Origin: a virus
IMG/VR virus record: IMGVR_UViG_3300036792_000541
Location: 1-45,021 of that record
Length of the DNA: 45,021 nucleotides
Direction: 5' to 3' (one strand)
This document shows, piece after piece, positions 38,555 to 45,021 of this stretch; the first letter of the stretch is position 1; the number at the start of each line of letters is the position of its first letter. The position numbers were made by a program, and so were the translations under genes. The notes below the pieces were generated by a model. It had not been told where the DNA came from, did no database searches, and saw nothing but the letters and a program-made list of their open reading frames with translations.

Positions 38555-39544
38555 ATGGCCTATGGGCTGGTGGTGAATGGTAAACAGTTGGCAGCAGTTA
38601 ACAGCCCATCGCTGTTAGCCAACGATAAAGAACCCTGGGCCGATGGTAATAGACAGAAGATATATACTCCCCCGGATTATATTCCGGGGAATCCTGTGTT
38701 TATCGTTGGGCAAACTGGCTATATCTTTGGCAGCGCGACTAATCCGCCGTTTTATGGTGGGGTAACAGGTTGGCGAACTGATGGGAACAGAATTATTGTT
38801 AATTTCACCCAGCAAAATAACCAAGCATTCTTTACCGAGTTTAGTATATATCAGGTTCAGACTCCGCAATCAGTATCTGGGGCTTACGGGATAATGATTC
38901 AAAACTCGGTTGATTGGATGAGCATTAACAGCTCGCAGCGACTTGGTTTTGTTGCCTGGAAGGGAAACGTTACTATAAACGGGCAATGGACTCTGCCAAC
39001 GGTTCAGAATGATAATACAAAAATTGTTTATGTTCGCTGTGATGACCCAAGTGTGACTGTATATCACTCTGTTGAATATAATGAATTAACCGTATCGCGC
39101 GATAATGGCAGCGGAGAACCTTTCCGAACAACTGCCAGCGTGCAAATAGTGATTATGAATAGTGGATATTACCCGCCAACACCCAGGGGTTACGGCATGG
39201 TGATTAAAAACGCCGATGGGAATAACACATTTACGAGTGATTGCGAACCTTTGTTATGGGATGGCCGATCAGTGAATGTAGGCGCTAACCCTGACGATTT
39301 AGTCAATACGGGAATTACTAGACCCATGATACCCCTTGCCGTTAATGCATTTATGCGTGGCAACTCAGAAATGAGTGGTGGTTATTATAACTATTACAGT
39401 TGCGGTTATAGATTTAATGGCCCATCAGTTCAATTTTGGCGAGCTGACTCCGGAGCGAAAATACAGACAAAATGGAATGTATCAACGCGATGGTATTCTT
39501 CACAGATACCTCTTATGGTTATTAACGCTGACCACTACTTCTAA
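38555..39544 (+). CDS. Tail-associated protein, DUF6453-like
   Basis: A 329-residue beta-rich protein, MAYGLVVNGKQLAAVNSPSLL..., directly behind J with GGGGAGG upstream. A second GYGMVIKNADGNNTFTSD segment near 212 mirrors the first GLVVNG start, suggesting two related beta domains. It resembles phage proteins annotated DUF6453 found next to tail-tip genes; a role in adsorption is inferred from position. Confidence 0.7.
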   Translation: MAYGLVVNGKQLAAVNSPSLLANDKEPWADGNRQKIYTPPDYIPGNPVFIVGQTGYIFGSATNPPFYGGVTGWRTDGNRIIVNFTQQNNQAFFTEFSIYQVQTPQSVSGAYGIMIQNSVDWMSINSSQRLGFVAWKGNVTINGQWTLPTVQNDNTKIVYVRCDDPSVTVYHSVEYNELTVSRDNGSGEPFRTTASVQIVIMNSGYYPPTPRGYGMVIKNADGNNTFTSDCEPLLWDGRSVNVGANPDDLVNTGITRPMIPLAVNAFMRGNSEMSGGYYNYYSCGYRFNGPSVQFWRADSGAKIQTKWNVSTRWYSSQIPLMVINADHYF

Positions 39545-39546
39545 CT

Positions 39547-39569
39547 AACCGGCCCTGAGCCGGTTTTTT
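39547..39569 (+). terminator. Terminator before the fibre genes
   Basis: AACCGGC, loop CCTGA, GCCGGTT with TTTTTT. Strong hairpin immediately after the DUF6453-like gene. Confidence 0.9.
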
Positions 39570-39593
39570 AATGCCAAAATTCAGGAGAGCATT

Positions 39594-40790
39594 ATGCCAG
39601 CAGGCACTTTAACCCTAACGAACAACTCCGCTGTAGTGAAGGGGGCGGGAACGGTATTTAACACAGAGCTGAAAGCCGGTGATTTTATTGTAAGTGTCGT
39701 TGGCGGCGTAACCTATACGCTGCCAGTGAAGGCGGTGGACAGCGCCACACAGGTGACGCTGATTAAAGCCTATGACGGCCCGACGCAAGCGGGCGCTGCA
39801 TGGTATGCCGTGCCGCGTGAGATGCAGAACTCAATTACTGCGCAGTTGGTGTCCGAGGCAACTAAAGCCATGCGCGGCATGAATTACGATAAGCAAAACT
39901 GGCAGCAGTTCTTCACTGCTGATGGTGATGTAACGATTACACTACCGGATAACAGCCAGTCAACAGGGCCATCGGCAAAGAAGCTTATTAATAGTGTGGT
40001 GAATAAAGCCGATAAAACCGAAGTCGATAAAAAAGCTAATAAATCCGATCTAGGCGATTCGGCATCACGCAATGTCGGCACGGATGATGGTACAGTGGCT
40101 GCGGGTAATGATGGTCGCCTGAATACAGTAGGTGAGAAATCAGGTGGACGTCTTTTAGGTGGGCTTGGTGTATTAAATGGTTCTGCTGGTGTTGATCTAA
40201 GAAAGGCAGGAACATATCTACTATGGAATGAGCAAGTAGGGTCTGGAGCAAGTTCTATTGTAAATAATCCAGAGGGCGGGGCCGGTGGTTTTTGGATTCG
40301 TTTGATTAATAAAGAGAATACTGTCGAAAGAGCCAGGTTTACATTTAGCCCTGATAGTACCATGACCGTACCTCAAGGAGTTTACACTGTAAATGGTAGA
40401 GTTAAATCATTTACGGCTGTAAGCCCTACATATCTTGAAGTTGTCGTCGATGGTGCATCGAAAGGAATTAATTTTTTTGACTCTGATGAAAGATTAAAAG
40501 AAAACATCGAGGATGTGAAGTTAGGAGAAGCTTCTGAGGTAATTAAAAATGTCAGGCCAGTATCCTACAAGTTCAAAGACACAGAGCTGATTAAGGGGGC
40601 ATCACATCAGTTTGGCGTTATTGCTCAGGAACTGGAGGCGATATTACCGACAGCGGTTATAACATTGTCAAATGGAAATAAAGCATTAGACCCACTTGAA
40701 CTATTTGGTCTTTTGCTTACATCAAATAAAGAAATGTTGGAAAGAATCGAACGCCAAGACGAGTTAATTAAATCATTAATGGAGAAATAA
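39594..40790 (+). CDS. Tail fibre/spike with S74 intramolecular chaperone
   Basis: A 398-residue fibre. The N-terminus MPAGTLTLTNNSAVVKGAGTVFNTELKAGDFI is a short virion-attachment fold also seen in other phage fibres. The middle is a repetitive adaptor (NKADKTEVDKKANKSDLGDSASRNVGTDDGTV). The last about 110 residues, from SDERLKENIEDVKLG to the coiled end, are a peptidase S74 chaperone with the Ser-Lys dyad in SDERLK. The chaperone trimerises the fibre and cuts itself off before SDERLK. The tip in front of it is short (about 150 residues). Confidence 0.88.
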   Translation: MPAGTLTLTNNSAVVKGAGTVFNTELKAGDFIVSVVGGVTYTLPVKAVDSATQVTLIKAYDGPTQAGAAWYAVPREMQNSITAQLVSEATKAMRGMNYDKQNWQQFFTADGDVTITLPDNSQSTGPSAKKLINSVVNKADKTEVDKKANKSDLGDSASRNVGTDDGTVAAGNDGRLNTVGEKSGGRLLGGLGVLNGSAGVDLRKAGTYLLWNEQVGSGASSIVNNPEGGAGGFWIRLINKENTVERARFTFSPDSTMTVPQGVYTVNGRVKSFTAVSPTYLEVVVDGASKGINFFDSDERLKENIEDVKLGEASEVIKNVRPVSYKFKDTELIKGASHQFGVIAQELEAILPTAVITLSNGNKALDPLELFGLLLTSNKEMLERIERQDELIKSLMEK

Positions 40791-40793
40791 ATA

Positions 40794-42200
40794 ATGGTAT
40801 TAATCAGTGGTGTATTAAAAGGACCTTATGGCGATACCCGGACAGGCGTAACAATTACGATGCGTTCTCTAAAAACCTCATCAACGGTGCTTAACCTGGC
40901 AAAGTCTCAATCTGTGACGGATGATAGCGGTCAATATTCATTAAACGTGGAGCCTGGCGCGTATGAAGTTATTATTTCTGTTTATGGTGCTCAGCCTGAA
41001 CGGGTAGGCACCATAGAGGTTTATACTGACTCACTGGCCGGCACGCTCAATGACTTCCTGCGCCGCCCTGGCGAAAGCGACATTACACCAGAAATCGTAC
41101 AAACCGTTGACCGTATGCGGGTCGAAGCAGCGGTGTCAGCAGATAAATCGGCAGCCTCAGCAGCTTCCGCCAAAGTTAGTGAACAAAGCAGTGCGAACAT
41201 ATTAAAAGGTGCCGCTCAAAAAGATGTCGCAAACATTTTTACCGCTAAGCAGTCAATTAAAACAACTGCCTCGGGTCAGGCAGCAGATTTTGAAAGCAGT
41301 GGTACAGTTCCGTTACGGATAGCGCGATCGAATGCCAGTGCCAGCGCGGCTAATCTTTCATTGCAGTTCGAGTTGGTGGACAAAGATAACACCTCGATTA
41401 TCAAACGGTATTTGGGTATTAGGCAGGATGGGGTCCCTTACTTCAGCGACCTTGATGACCTTTCATATGGAAACCCTATTTTTCTCGATAATAAAGCGGG
41501 GCAACGTAACACCATTGCTCGGGCACTGACGGGAAAATCGGGCCTTGCGTTTACCAACTCCGGCGACGCTGATACGCCGAAATTCATGCGGGATTCGACG
41601 TTTAGTTTTTTCACACATAACTGGTGGCCGACGATTGATGCAGATTCGCCGTATGCATTTCAGATGTGCTACCGCAACTCGATTGTAGGTTTCCGTACGG
41701 TCGAACGTGGTGGTGCGGTAGGGAAAGGATGGTGTGAGCTTTGGCATACCGGCAATACCACCGTGGATGCAAACGGCTTCATCAAGAAAGCTTCACCGAT
41801 CGCCAGGCTATCCGGCGCACCTGAAAAGATGGCAGATGATTACCTGGCCGGGTTCACACTAGCCGGTAGCGTGGCGGTGAACAGTGAGGCTGAGGGGGTA
41901 ACTGCTGAGCGGGTTTCTGTCGGGGTTTACAAGGTCATTGGTTCGTTGGGCTTCGCTGAGGAAGGCTGGAACATCGAAGTGCCGCAAGATGTTAACGGCA
42001 ACCGCCTGTGCTTTGTGGAAACCAGCACAAATCGGGATGGCACAATCTATGTGAAGGTCAGCAAACGCCGCTTTGATATCGATACAGCGGCGATTGTAGC
42101 TGGTGATCCGATGGATATTCCCGACGGACGCTGGATTGATCTGCGGCTTGAAATGCCAGTTCTAGAGAAAGTTGAAGATCCACCAGTGGGTGAAGCGTAG
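40794..42200 (+). CDS. stf: Side tail fibre, lambda Stf-type N-terminus
   Basis: A 468-residue fibre. The first about 130 residues (MVLISGVLKGPYGDTRTGVTITMRSLKTSSTVLNLAKSQ...) are the Stf/prophage tail fibre N-terminal domain, with a carboxypeptidase-like beta fold that attaches to the baseplate. A short Ala/Ser coiled stretch follows. The C-terminal domain ends AEEGWNIEVPQDVNGNRL ... RRFDIDTAAIVAGDPMDIPDGRWIDLRLEMP, as in enterobacterial tail fibres. Much shorter than lambda Stf (774); no separate Tfa chaperone gene follows. Confidence 0.9.
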   Translation: MVLISGVLKGPYGDTRTGVTITMRSLKTSSTVLNLAKSQSVTDDSGQYSLNVEPGAYEVIISVYGAQPERVGTIEVYTDSLAGTLNDFLRRPGESDITPEIVQTVDRMRVEAAVSADKSAASAASAKVSEQSSANILKGAAQKDVANIFTAKQSIKTTASGQAADFESSGTVPLRIARSNASASAANLSLQFELVDKDNTSIIKRYLGIRQDGVPYFSDLDDLSYGNPIFLDNKAGQRNTIARALTGKSGLAFTNSGDADTPKFMRDSTFSFFTHNWWPTIDADSPYAFQMCYRNSIVGFRTVERGGAVGKGWCELWHTGNTTVDANGFIKKASPIARLSGAPEKMADDYLAGFTLAGSVAVNSEAEGVTAERVSVGVYKVIGSLGFAEEGWNIEVPQDVNGNRLCFVETSTNRDGTIYVKVSKRRFDIDTAAIVAGDPMDIPDGRWIDLRLEMPVLEKVEDPPVGEA

Positions 42201-42203
42201 CCT

Positions 42204-42232
42204 TTAAGATGCCGGGAAAACCCGGCTCTTAA
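42204..42232. terminator. Bidirectional terminator between stf and the dinI genes
   Basis: TTAAGA-T-GCCGGG, loop AAAA, CCCGGC-TCTTAA: a 12-bp stem with one bulged base between two convergent genes. Ends transcription from both sides. Confidence 0.8.
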
Positions 42233-42233
42233 G

Positions 42234-42473
42234 TCATGGCTGAAACCAGTCGTCCGCGCTTTCCCACGTTTCCTGTAGTACCTCCTCAATAGCCTCTCTG
42301 TCCGCTGGAGTACCATTGCGTACTGAAAGCCCATCCATACCGGCCATCCGAACGGTAGCTTCAACATCCGGAAATTTACGCTGTAGCCGCTTGTTCAACT
42401 CAATGGCCAGTGCCGAGGCGGCGCCAGCGGGCAGCTGTTTTTTCTTGTCGATAGTCACTTCAACGTAAAGCAT
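42234..42473 (-). CDS. dinI: DinI-like protein (1)
   Basis: A 79-residue DinI-family protein: MLYVEVTIDKKKQLPAGAASALAIELNKRLQRKFPDVEATVRMAG then the acidic C-terminal helix (VLQETWESADDWF). DinI stabilises or modulates RecA filaments and so tunes self-cleavage of LexA and CI-like repressors. The second gene behind the LexA box, 11 bp after its paralogue. Confidence 0.9.
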   Translation of the reverse strand: MLYVEVTIDKKKQLPAGAASALAIELNKRLQRKFPDVEATVRMAGMDGLSVRNGTPADREAIEEVLQETWESADDWFQP

Positions 42474-42484
42474 GATTGCCCCCC

Positions 42485-42727
42485 TCAGTTGTCGCTTACC
42501 AGCCACTGATCCGATTCTTCAAACATTTCTTCCAGCATCCGGTTCAGCTTTTCTTTGTCACTTTTACTGGCGTCGGTGTTCAGGCTGTTTGCCTGCATTG
42601 GTTTTACCCGAACGTCAGCGGCAGGAAAAATGCCGTGAACCCGTTTGGTCAGTTCTGCCTTGATCATTTCAGCAGCACCTGGTAGTTCGGCCACATTACG
42701 TTTATCGAATACGAGTTCTACGAACAT
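42485..42727 (-). CDS. dinI: DinI-like protein (2)
   Basis: An 80-residue DinI paralogue: MFVELVFDKRNVAELPGAAEMIKAELTKRVHGIFPAADVRVKP with an acidic C-terminal helix (MLEEMFEESDQWL). First gene after the perfect LexA box at 42748-42763, so SOS-induced. The two copies differ widely, implying an old duplication or separate acquisition. Confidence 0.9.
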   Translation of the reverse strand: MFVELVFDKRNVAELPGAAEMIKAELTKRVHGIFPAADVRVKPMQANSLNTDASKSDKEKLNRMLEEMFEESDQWLVSDN

Positions 42728-42747
42728 TTATACGCCCTTAAATTTAA

Positions 42748-42763
42748 CTGTGTTTTTATACAG
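42748..42763 (-). promoter_or_regulatory. LexA (SOS) box
   Basis: CTGTGTTTTTATACAG matches CTGT-N8-ACAG exactly and lies 21 bp upstream of the first DinI-like start. Confidence 0.92.
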
Positions 42764-42821
42764 TATATTCGGGTGGATAATTTTTTCAATGCTGAGCGAG
42801 ATAATGGGGCAGGAAATCTAC

Positions 42822-43277
42822 TCAGGTGGGCTTTTTGTTGGACATATCTTTGGGAATTTCTGCCAAGAACCCACAAGAGTCCCATGAGTTATCCGAAACA
42901 ACGTACCCCAATTCCTTCAGTCGGCTAAAGGTTAGTTGGAAAACTGATTCAAAGTCATCGTCGCTGAGGCCACCAAGGTCCAAATCATTAAGGTCAATGG
43001 AGAAGCTTGTGTGCCCGATACGTATCTTTTTGTTTATTTCAGCAAATGTTCTTTTGTAGATGACACTAGAGAGTTCTTCTTTCGCTTTATCAACAAGTTG
43101 AATTGCATCTTTGGCGGAAATCAATTCATCGGCTGGTATCTCGTTCAGGAAACTAACATCCAGTCTCTGGACGATCTCGGCATTCATAGAACGACCATTT
43201 GCTTTTGCTGAGTCTTCGACTTTTCCCTTTAATTCAATAGGAAGTCTAATTCGTAATTGCGGGTCTTCTCTGCTCAT
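42822..43277 (-). CDS. Arc/Mnt-type ribbon-helix-helix repressor
   Basis: A 151-residue protein whose first about 45 residues (DPQLRIRLPIELKGKVEDSAKANGRSMNAEIVQRL) are an Arc-family ribbon-helix-helix DNA-binding domain; the longer C-terminal helical part may oligomerise. It is divergent from a second small Arc-type gene, with three matching operators between them. This corresponds to mnt in the P22 immI region. It probably represses the antirepressor operon. Confidence 0.88.
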   Translation of the reverse strand: MSREDPQLRIRLPIELKGKVEDSAKANGRSMNAEIVQRLDVSFLNEIPADELISAKDAIQLVDKAKEELSSVIYKRTFAEINKKIRIGHTSFSIDLNDLDLGGLSDDDFESVFQLTFSRLKELGYVVSDNSWDSCGFLAEIPKDMSNKKPT

Positions 43278-43287
43278 GGGGATCCCA

Positions 43288-43296
43288 AACTATGTT
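43288..43296 (-). promoter_or_regulatory. Extended -10 promoter for the leftward RHH gene (candidate)
   Basis: On the minus strand TGC-TATAAC precedes the leftward repressor gene by about 10-20 bases; the first operator lies about 25 bp upstream of it. The -35 is poor. Confidence 0.4.
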
Positions 43297-43320
43297 ATAG
43301 CAATGATATGCAAAATTATG

Positions 43321-43382
43321 CCCCACCGTGGGGTTGACTTCAATGACGCACGGTGTGACAATTATTTTGCCCCACGGTGGGG
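43321..43382. promoter_or_regulatory. Three palindromic operators of the immI-like switch
   Basis: CCCCACCGTGGGG (43321-43333), CGCACGGTGTG (43347-43357) and CCCCACGGTGGGG (43370-43382) are centred 25 and 24 bp apart between the two divergent ribbon-helix-helix genes. The outer two are perfect except for the central base; the middle is weaker. Confidence 0.85.
43334..43362 (+). promoter_or_regulatory. Pant-like promoter straddling the middle operator
   Basis: TTGACT (43334-43339), 17-bp spacer, GACAAT (43357-43362). The middle operator lies in the spacer, as Arc's operator does in P22 Pant. The first operator abuts the -35 and the third lies just downstream of the start point. Confidence 0.8.
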
Positions 43383-43402
43383 CGGATGAAGGGAGGTTAA
43401 AA

Positions 43403-43570
43403 GTGCAAAGAGCAAAAGATATGTACCAACGTAAGATTCGATTTCCTGAGGAGATCTGTTTGGCAATACAAAACAACGGTGATAAGCAGTGTCGGCAGTT
43501 TAATACCGAGGTGATTTATCAATTGAGAAAGGCATATGGACTAATAGAGAAGAGAAATGACGAATCCTAA
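43403..43570 (+). CDS. arc: Small Arc-like ribbon-helix-helix protein
   Basis: A 55-residue protein, QRAKDMYQRKIRFPEEICLAIQNNGDKQCRQFNTEVIYQLRKAYGL, of about the size of P22 Arc (53). The GTG at 43403 has GGGAGG 6 bases upstream; the next ATG (43421) is too far away. It is the first gene of the rightward operon and probably limits its own promoter and the antirepressor. Confidence 0.85.
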   Translation: MQRAKDMYQRKIRFPEEICLAIQNNGDKQCRQFNTEVIYQLRKAYGLIEKRNDES

Positions 43571-43577
43571 TAATGGC

Positions 43578-43612
43578 GAAACCCCGAAGTGCGCGAACAC
43601 TTGCGGGGTTTC
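43578..43612 (+). promoter_or_regulatory. Strong hairpin in the antirepressor leader
   Basis: GAAACCCCG-AAGTG pairs with CACTT-g-CGGGGTTTC around CGCGAA: about 14 pairs with one bulged G. It lies between the Arc-like stop and the antirepressor start. Probably an attenuator or a translational control element. Confidence 0.75.
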
Positions 43613-43640
43613 TATGTCAGTAACTTTGGAGAAAACCGAC

Positions 43641-44237
43641 ATGAACATTATAGCAAAATCAGAATTCAACTTCCAAGGCAATGCTCTTGTACCAGTTACT
43701 GGCATCACCGGTGTTTGGTTGACGTCTGCTGACATTGCCAAGGCTTTGCAATACAAGAGCGCAAAGTCAATCACAAACCTGTTTAACCAGAACAATGATG
43801 AGTTTTCCGATGCCATGACAATGGTCATCGAATCAGTGACCAATGGTATCAATGGCTCATCTCGCCGGATGAAGGTACGTATTTTTTCCCTTCGCGGTGC
43901 CCACCTGATAGCTATGTTTGCTCGTACGGCGGTGGCCAAAGAGTTTCGTCGTTGGGTATTGGATATTTTGGATAAACAAAGTGCTGATATGGCGCCAATA
44001 AAAAACGAACCAAGCGAAAGAGAAGTCACTGCATACAACGTGGAGGTACTCATGAGCCACTACCAGGCAATGTACGAGGCTTGGAAGTTCCAGATTTACC
44101 CTGCACTAAAAGCGGTTGAGTCCCCCCTTGCAGGCCGACTTTATGACCGTTTTTCTGATGGGAATATGTTCTTGAACGCCGTAAACAGAGCTGTGCAGAA
44201 GAAGTTGTTGCCTGGGGAGTTGGCGAGAATTTTTTAG
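43641..44237 (+). CDS. ant: BRO-N-type antirepressor
   Basis: A 198-residue protein with an N-terminal BRO-N domain (GVWLTSADIAKALQYKSAKSITNLFNQN ... VRIFSLRGAHLIAMFARTAVAKEFRRWVLDILDK), as in P22 Ant and other antirepressors. A helical C-terminal part follows. P22 Ant binds and disables CI-type repressors of other phages and of its own. The ATG at 43641 has GGAG 9 bases upstream; an in-frame ATG at 43614 sits right behind the hairpin and is an alternative. Confidence 0.88.
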   Translation: MNIIAKSEFNFQGNALVPVTGITGVWLTSADIAKALQYKSAKSITNLFNQNNDEFSDAMTMVIESVTNGINGSSRRMKVRIFSLRGAHLIAMFARTAVAKEFRRWVLDILDKQSADMAPIKNEPSEREVTAYNVEVLMSHYQAMYEAWKFQIYPALKAVESPLAGRLYDRFSDGNMFLNAVNRAVQKKLLPGELARIF

Positions 44238-44240
44238 ATT

Positions 44241-44288
44241 TTGCCCCGGACATTGGGCAAATAAAAACCGCCAGTGTGGAGCTGGCGG
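44241..44288 (-). terminator. Hairpins between ant and rha; leftward terminator
   Basis: TTGCCC/GGGCAA (44241-44260) is followed by CCGCCAG/CTGGCGG (44268-44288). On the minus strand the second hairpin is followed by TTTTTAT, so it is a terminator for leftward transcription. No leftward gene lies to its right in the window, so it may shield the switch from antisense transcription. Confidence 0.6.
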
Positions 44289-44319
44289 CCGATGTCAAAA
44301 ACTGTAATAGGAAATCAAT

Positions 44320-45021
44320 ATGACTTCATTAACTGTAGCAAAAGCACGATCTGTTGTCACTATGTCAAGCCGGGAGATTGCGGTACTGACTGGGAAGCGT
44401 CACGCTAATGTTGTTCGTGATATCGAAAGAATGCTTTTAGAACTGGATGTTAGCCAACTCAAATTTGAGTCGGCCTACATTGATGAGCAAGGCAAGCGGA
44501 GAAAGGAATATCAATTGCCTTATCGTGAATGTGAAATCCTCATTACCGGGTATGACGTTAAGCGTCGCGCAGCTGTTATCGATCGCTGGACTGCTCTTGA
44601 GTTTGGGGATGCATTGCCAGCAAAAAGTAACAGCGGCCTGCCTGAGTATCGTCGTGCTCGCACATTGAAGATGTCAGTTGAGGCAGTAACCGGCCTGTTC
44701 GACCTGATGCCACACCTCAGCCCGGAAGCAAGGCAATGCGCAGCGGCTAACATAATCAACCCAGTGGCAGGGTTTGATGCTATCCCTTTACCTGTGATTG
44801 AGGAAAAGCACTATAGCGCTGGTGAGGTTGGCGAAATGCTGGATGTGTCGGCTAATAAGATTGGCCGTGTGGCAAATGCCAACAACCTCAAGACAGAGGA
44901 ATTCGGCAAGTTCTTCCTGGACAAATCGGCACATTCGGCGAAACAGGTAGAGGCGTTCCGCTATAACTCTAACGGCGTGGAGGCTTTACGACACCTGATC
45001 CACGGTGCGGATGTAGCATAA
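44320..45021 (+). CDS. Rha-family antirepressor/regulator
   Basis: A 233-residue protein. The N-terminal pRha domain (VTMSSREIAVLTGKRHANVVRDIERM ... KEYQLPYRECEILITGYDVKRRAAVIDRW) resembles that of the earlier Rha/KilAC gene. The C-terminal part (HYSAGEVGEMLDVSANKIGRVANANNLKTEEFG) contains a helix-turn-helix-like repeat. AGGAAATCA precedes the ATG. It is the third antirepressor-like gene of this prophage and ends with the last base of the window. Confidence 0.87.
   Translation: MTSLTVAKARSVVTMSSREIAVLTGKRHANVVRDIERMLLELDVSQLKFESAYIDEQGKRRKEYQLPYRECEILITGYDVKRRAAVIDRWTALEFGDALPAKSNSGLPEYRRARTLKMSVEAVTGLFDLMPHLSPEARQCAAANIINPVAGFDAIPLPVIEEKHYSAGEVGEMLDVSANKIGRVANANNLKTEEFGKFFLDKSAHSAKQVEAFRYNSNGVEALRHLIHGADVA

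Noticed and set aside
1-45021. tRNA, rRNA and insertion sequences
   Set aside because: No cloverleaf-like sequence, rRNA segment, transposase or terminal inverted repeat pair was recognised anywhere in the window.

Overview
The window is almost entirely one lambda-type (siphovirus) prophage. It reads from the integrase at the left edge, through immunity, replication, lysis, packaging, head and tail genes, to a second regulatory block that ends exactly with the last base. The host is most likely a member of the Enterobacterales: almost every structural gene is a recognisable lambda homologue in lambda order, and the packaging site carries the lambda cohesive end GGGCGGCGACCT unchanged. A Serratia/Yersinia-like host fits the general feel, but nothing here fixes the genus. 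No bacterial chromosomal gene and no pair of attachment sites is visible, so the prophage ends lie at or just outside the window.

Layout. (1) 1-7.5 kb, leftward early operon: integrase, DUF1233 excisionase, DEDD exonuclease, several small accessory genes, YfdR/YfdQ/YfdP-like genes, an 890-bp palindrome-rich stretch without a confident gene, and a YdfA-like (DUF1391) gene just behind a clear pL. (2) 7.4-8.2 kb, immunity: CI-like S24 repressor with its own terminator, and operators of the form GTAAC-N4-GTTAC at pL and between cI and cro. (3) 8.2-15.5 kb, rightward early operon: Cro, CII-like (YmfL) protein, Rha/KilAC antirepressor, DUF4222, a replication protein whose gene carries 22-bp iterons (probable origin), then an unusual cassette: a PAPS-reductase-like/DNA adenine methyltransferase fusion followed by a DpdA-like (tRNA-guanine transglycosylase-fold) protein. 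DUF968 and the late antiterminator Q follow. (4) 15.5-17.4 kb: late promoter, tR'-like terminator, holin, endolysin, Rz and nested Rz1. (5) 17.5-18.3 kb: a leftward two-gene moron with a cysteine-cluster protein, in the position lambda uses for bor. (6) cos at 18.27-18.31 kb, then Nu1, A, W, B, C (with internal Nu3), D, E, FI, FII, Z, U, V, G/T, H, M, L, K, I, J. A lipoprotein moron sits between K and I, and a 46-codon gene plus a leftward gene sit between I and J. (7) 38.5-42.2 kb: three tail-tip/fibre genes, one ending in an S74 intramolecular chaperone and one with a lambda Stf-type N-terminus. (8) 42.2-45.0 kb: two tandem DinI-like genes behind a perfect LexA box, then an immI-like switch (two divergent Arc/Mnt-type genes, three operators, a promoter straddling the middle operator, a BRO-type antirepressor) and a final Rha-type antirepressor.

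How it works together. CI would hold pL and pR off. On DNA damage CI should self-cleave, the LexA-controlled DinI pair would rise, and up to three antirepressor-like proteins could act on this or other repressors. The early right operon then provides replication and, by inference, DNA modification by the methyltransferase and DpdA-like proteins. Q lets polymerase read through the tR' terminator into lysis and, through joined cos, into the morphogenesis genes. The most unusual content is the modification cassette at 11.4-13.7 kb. Next are the complete immI-like switch at the right end, the leftward moron whose ribosome site lies inside cosQ, and the structured, multi-frame-open segment at 6.3-7.2 kb.
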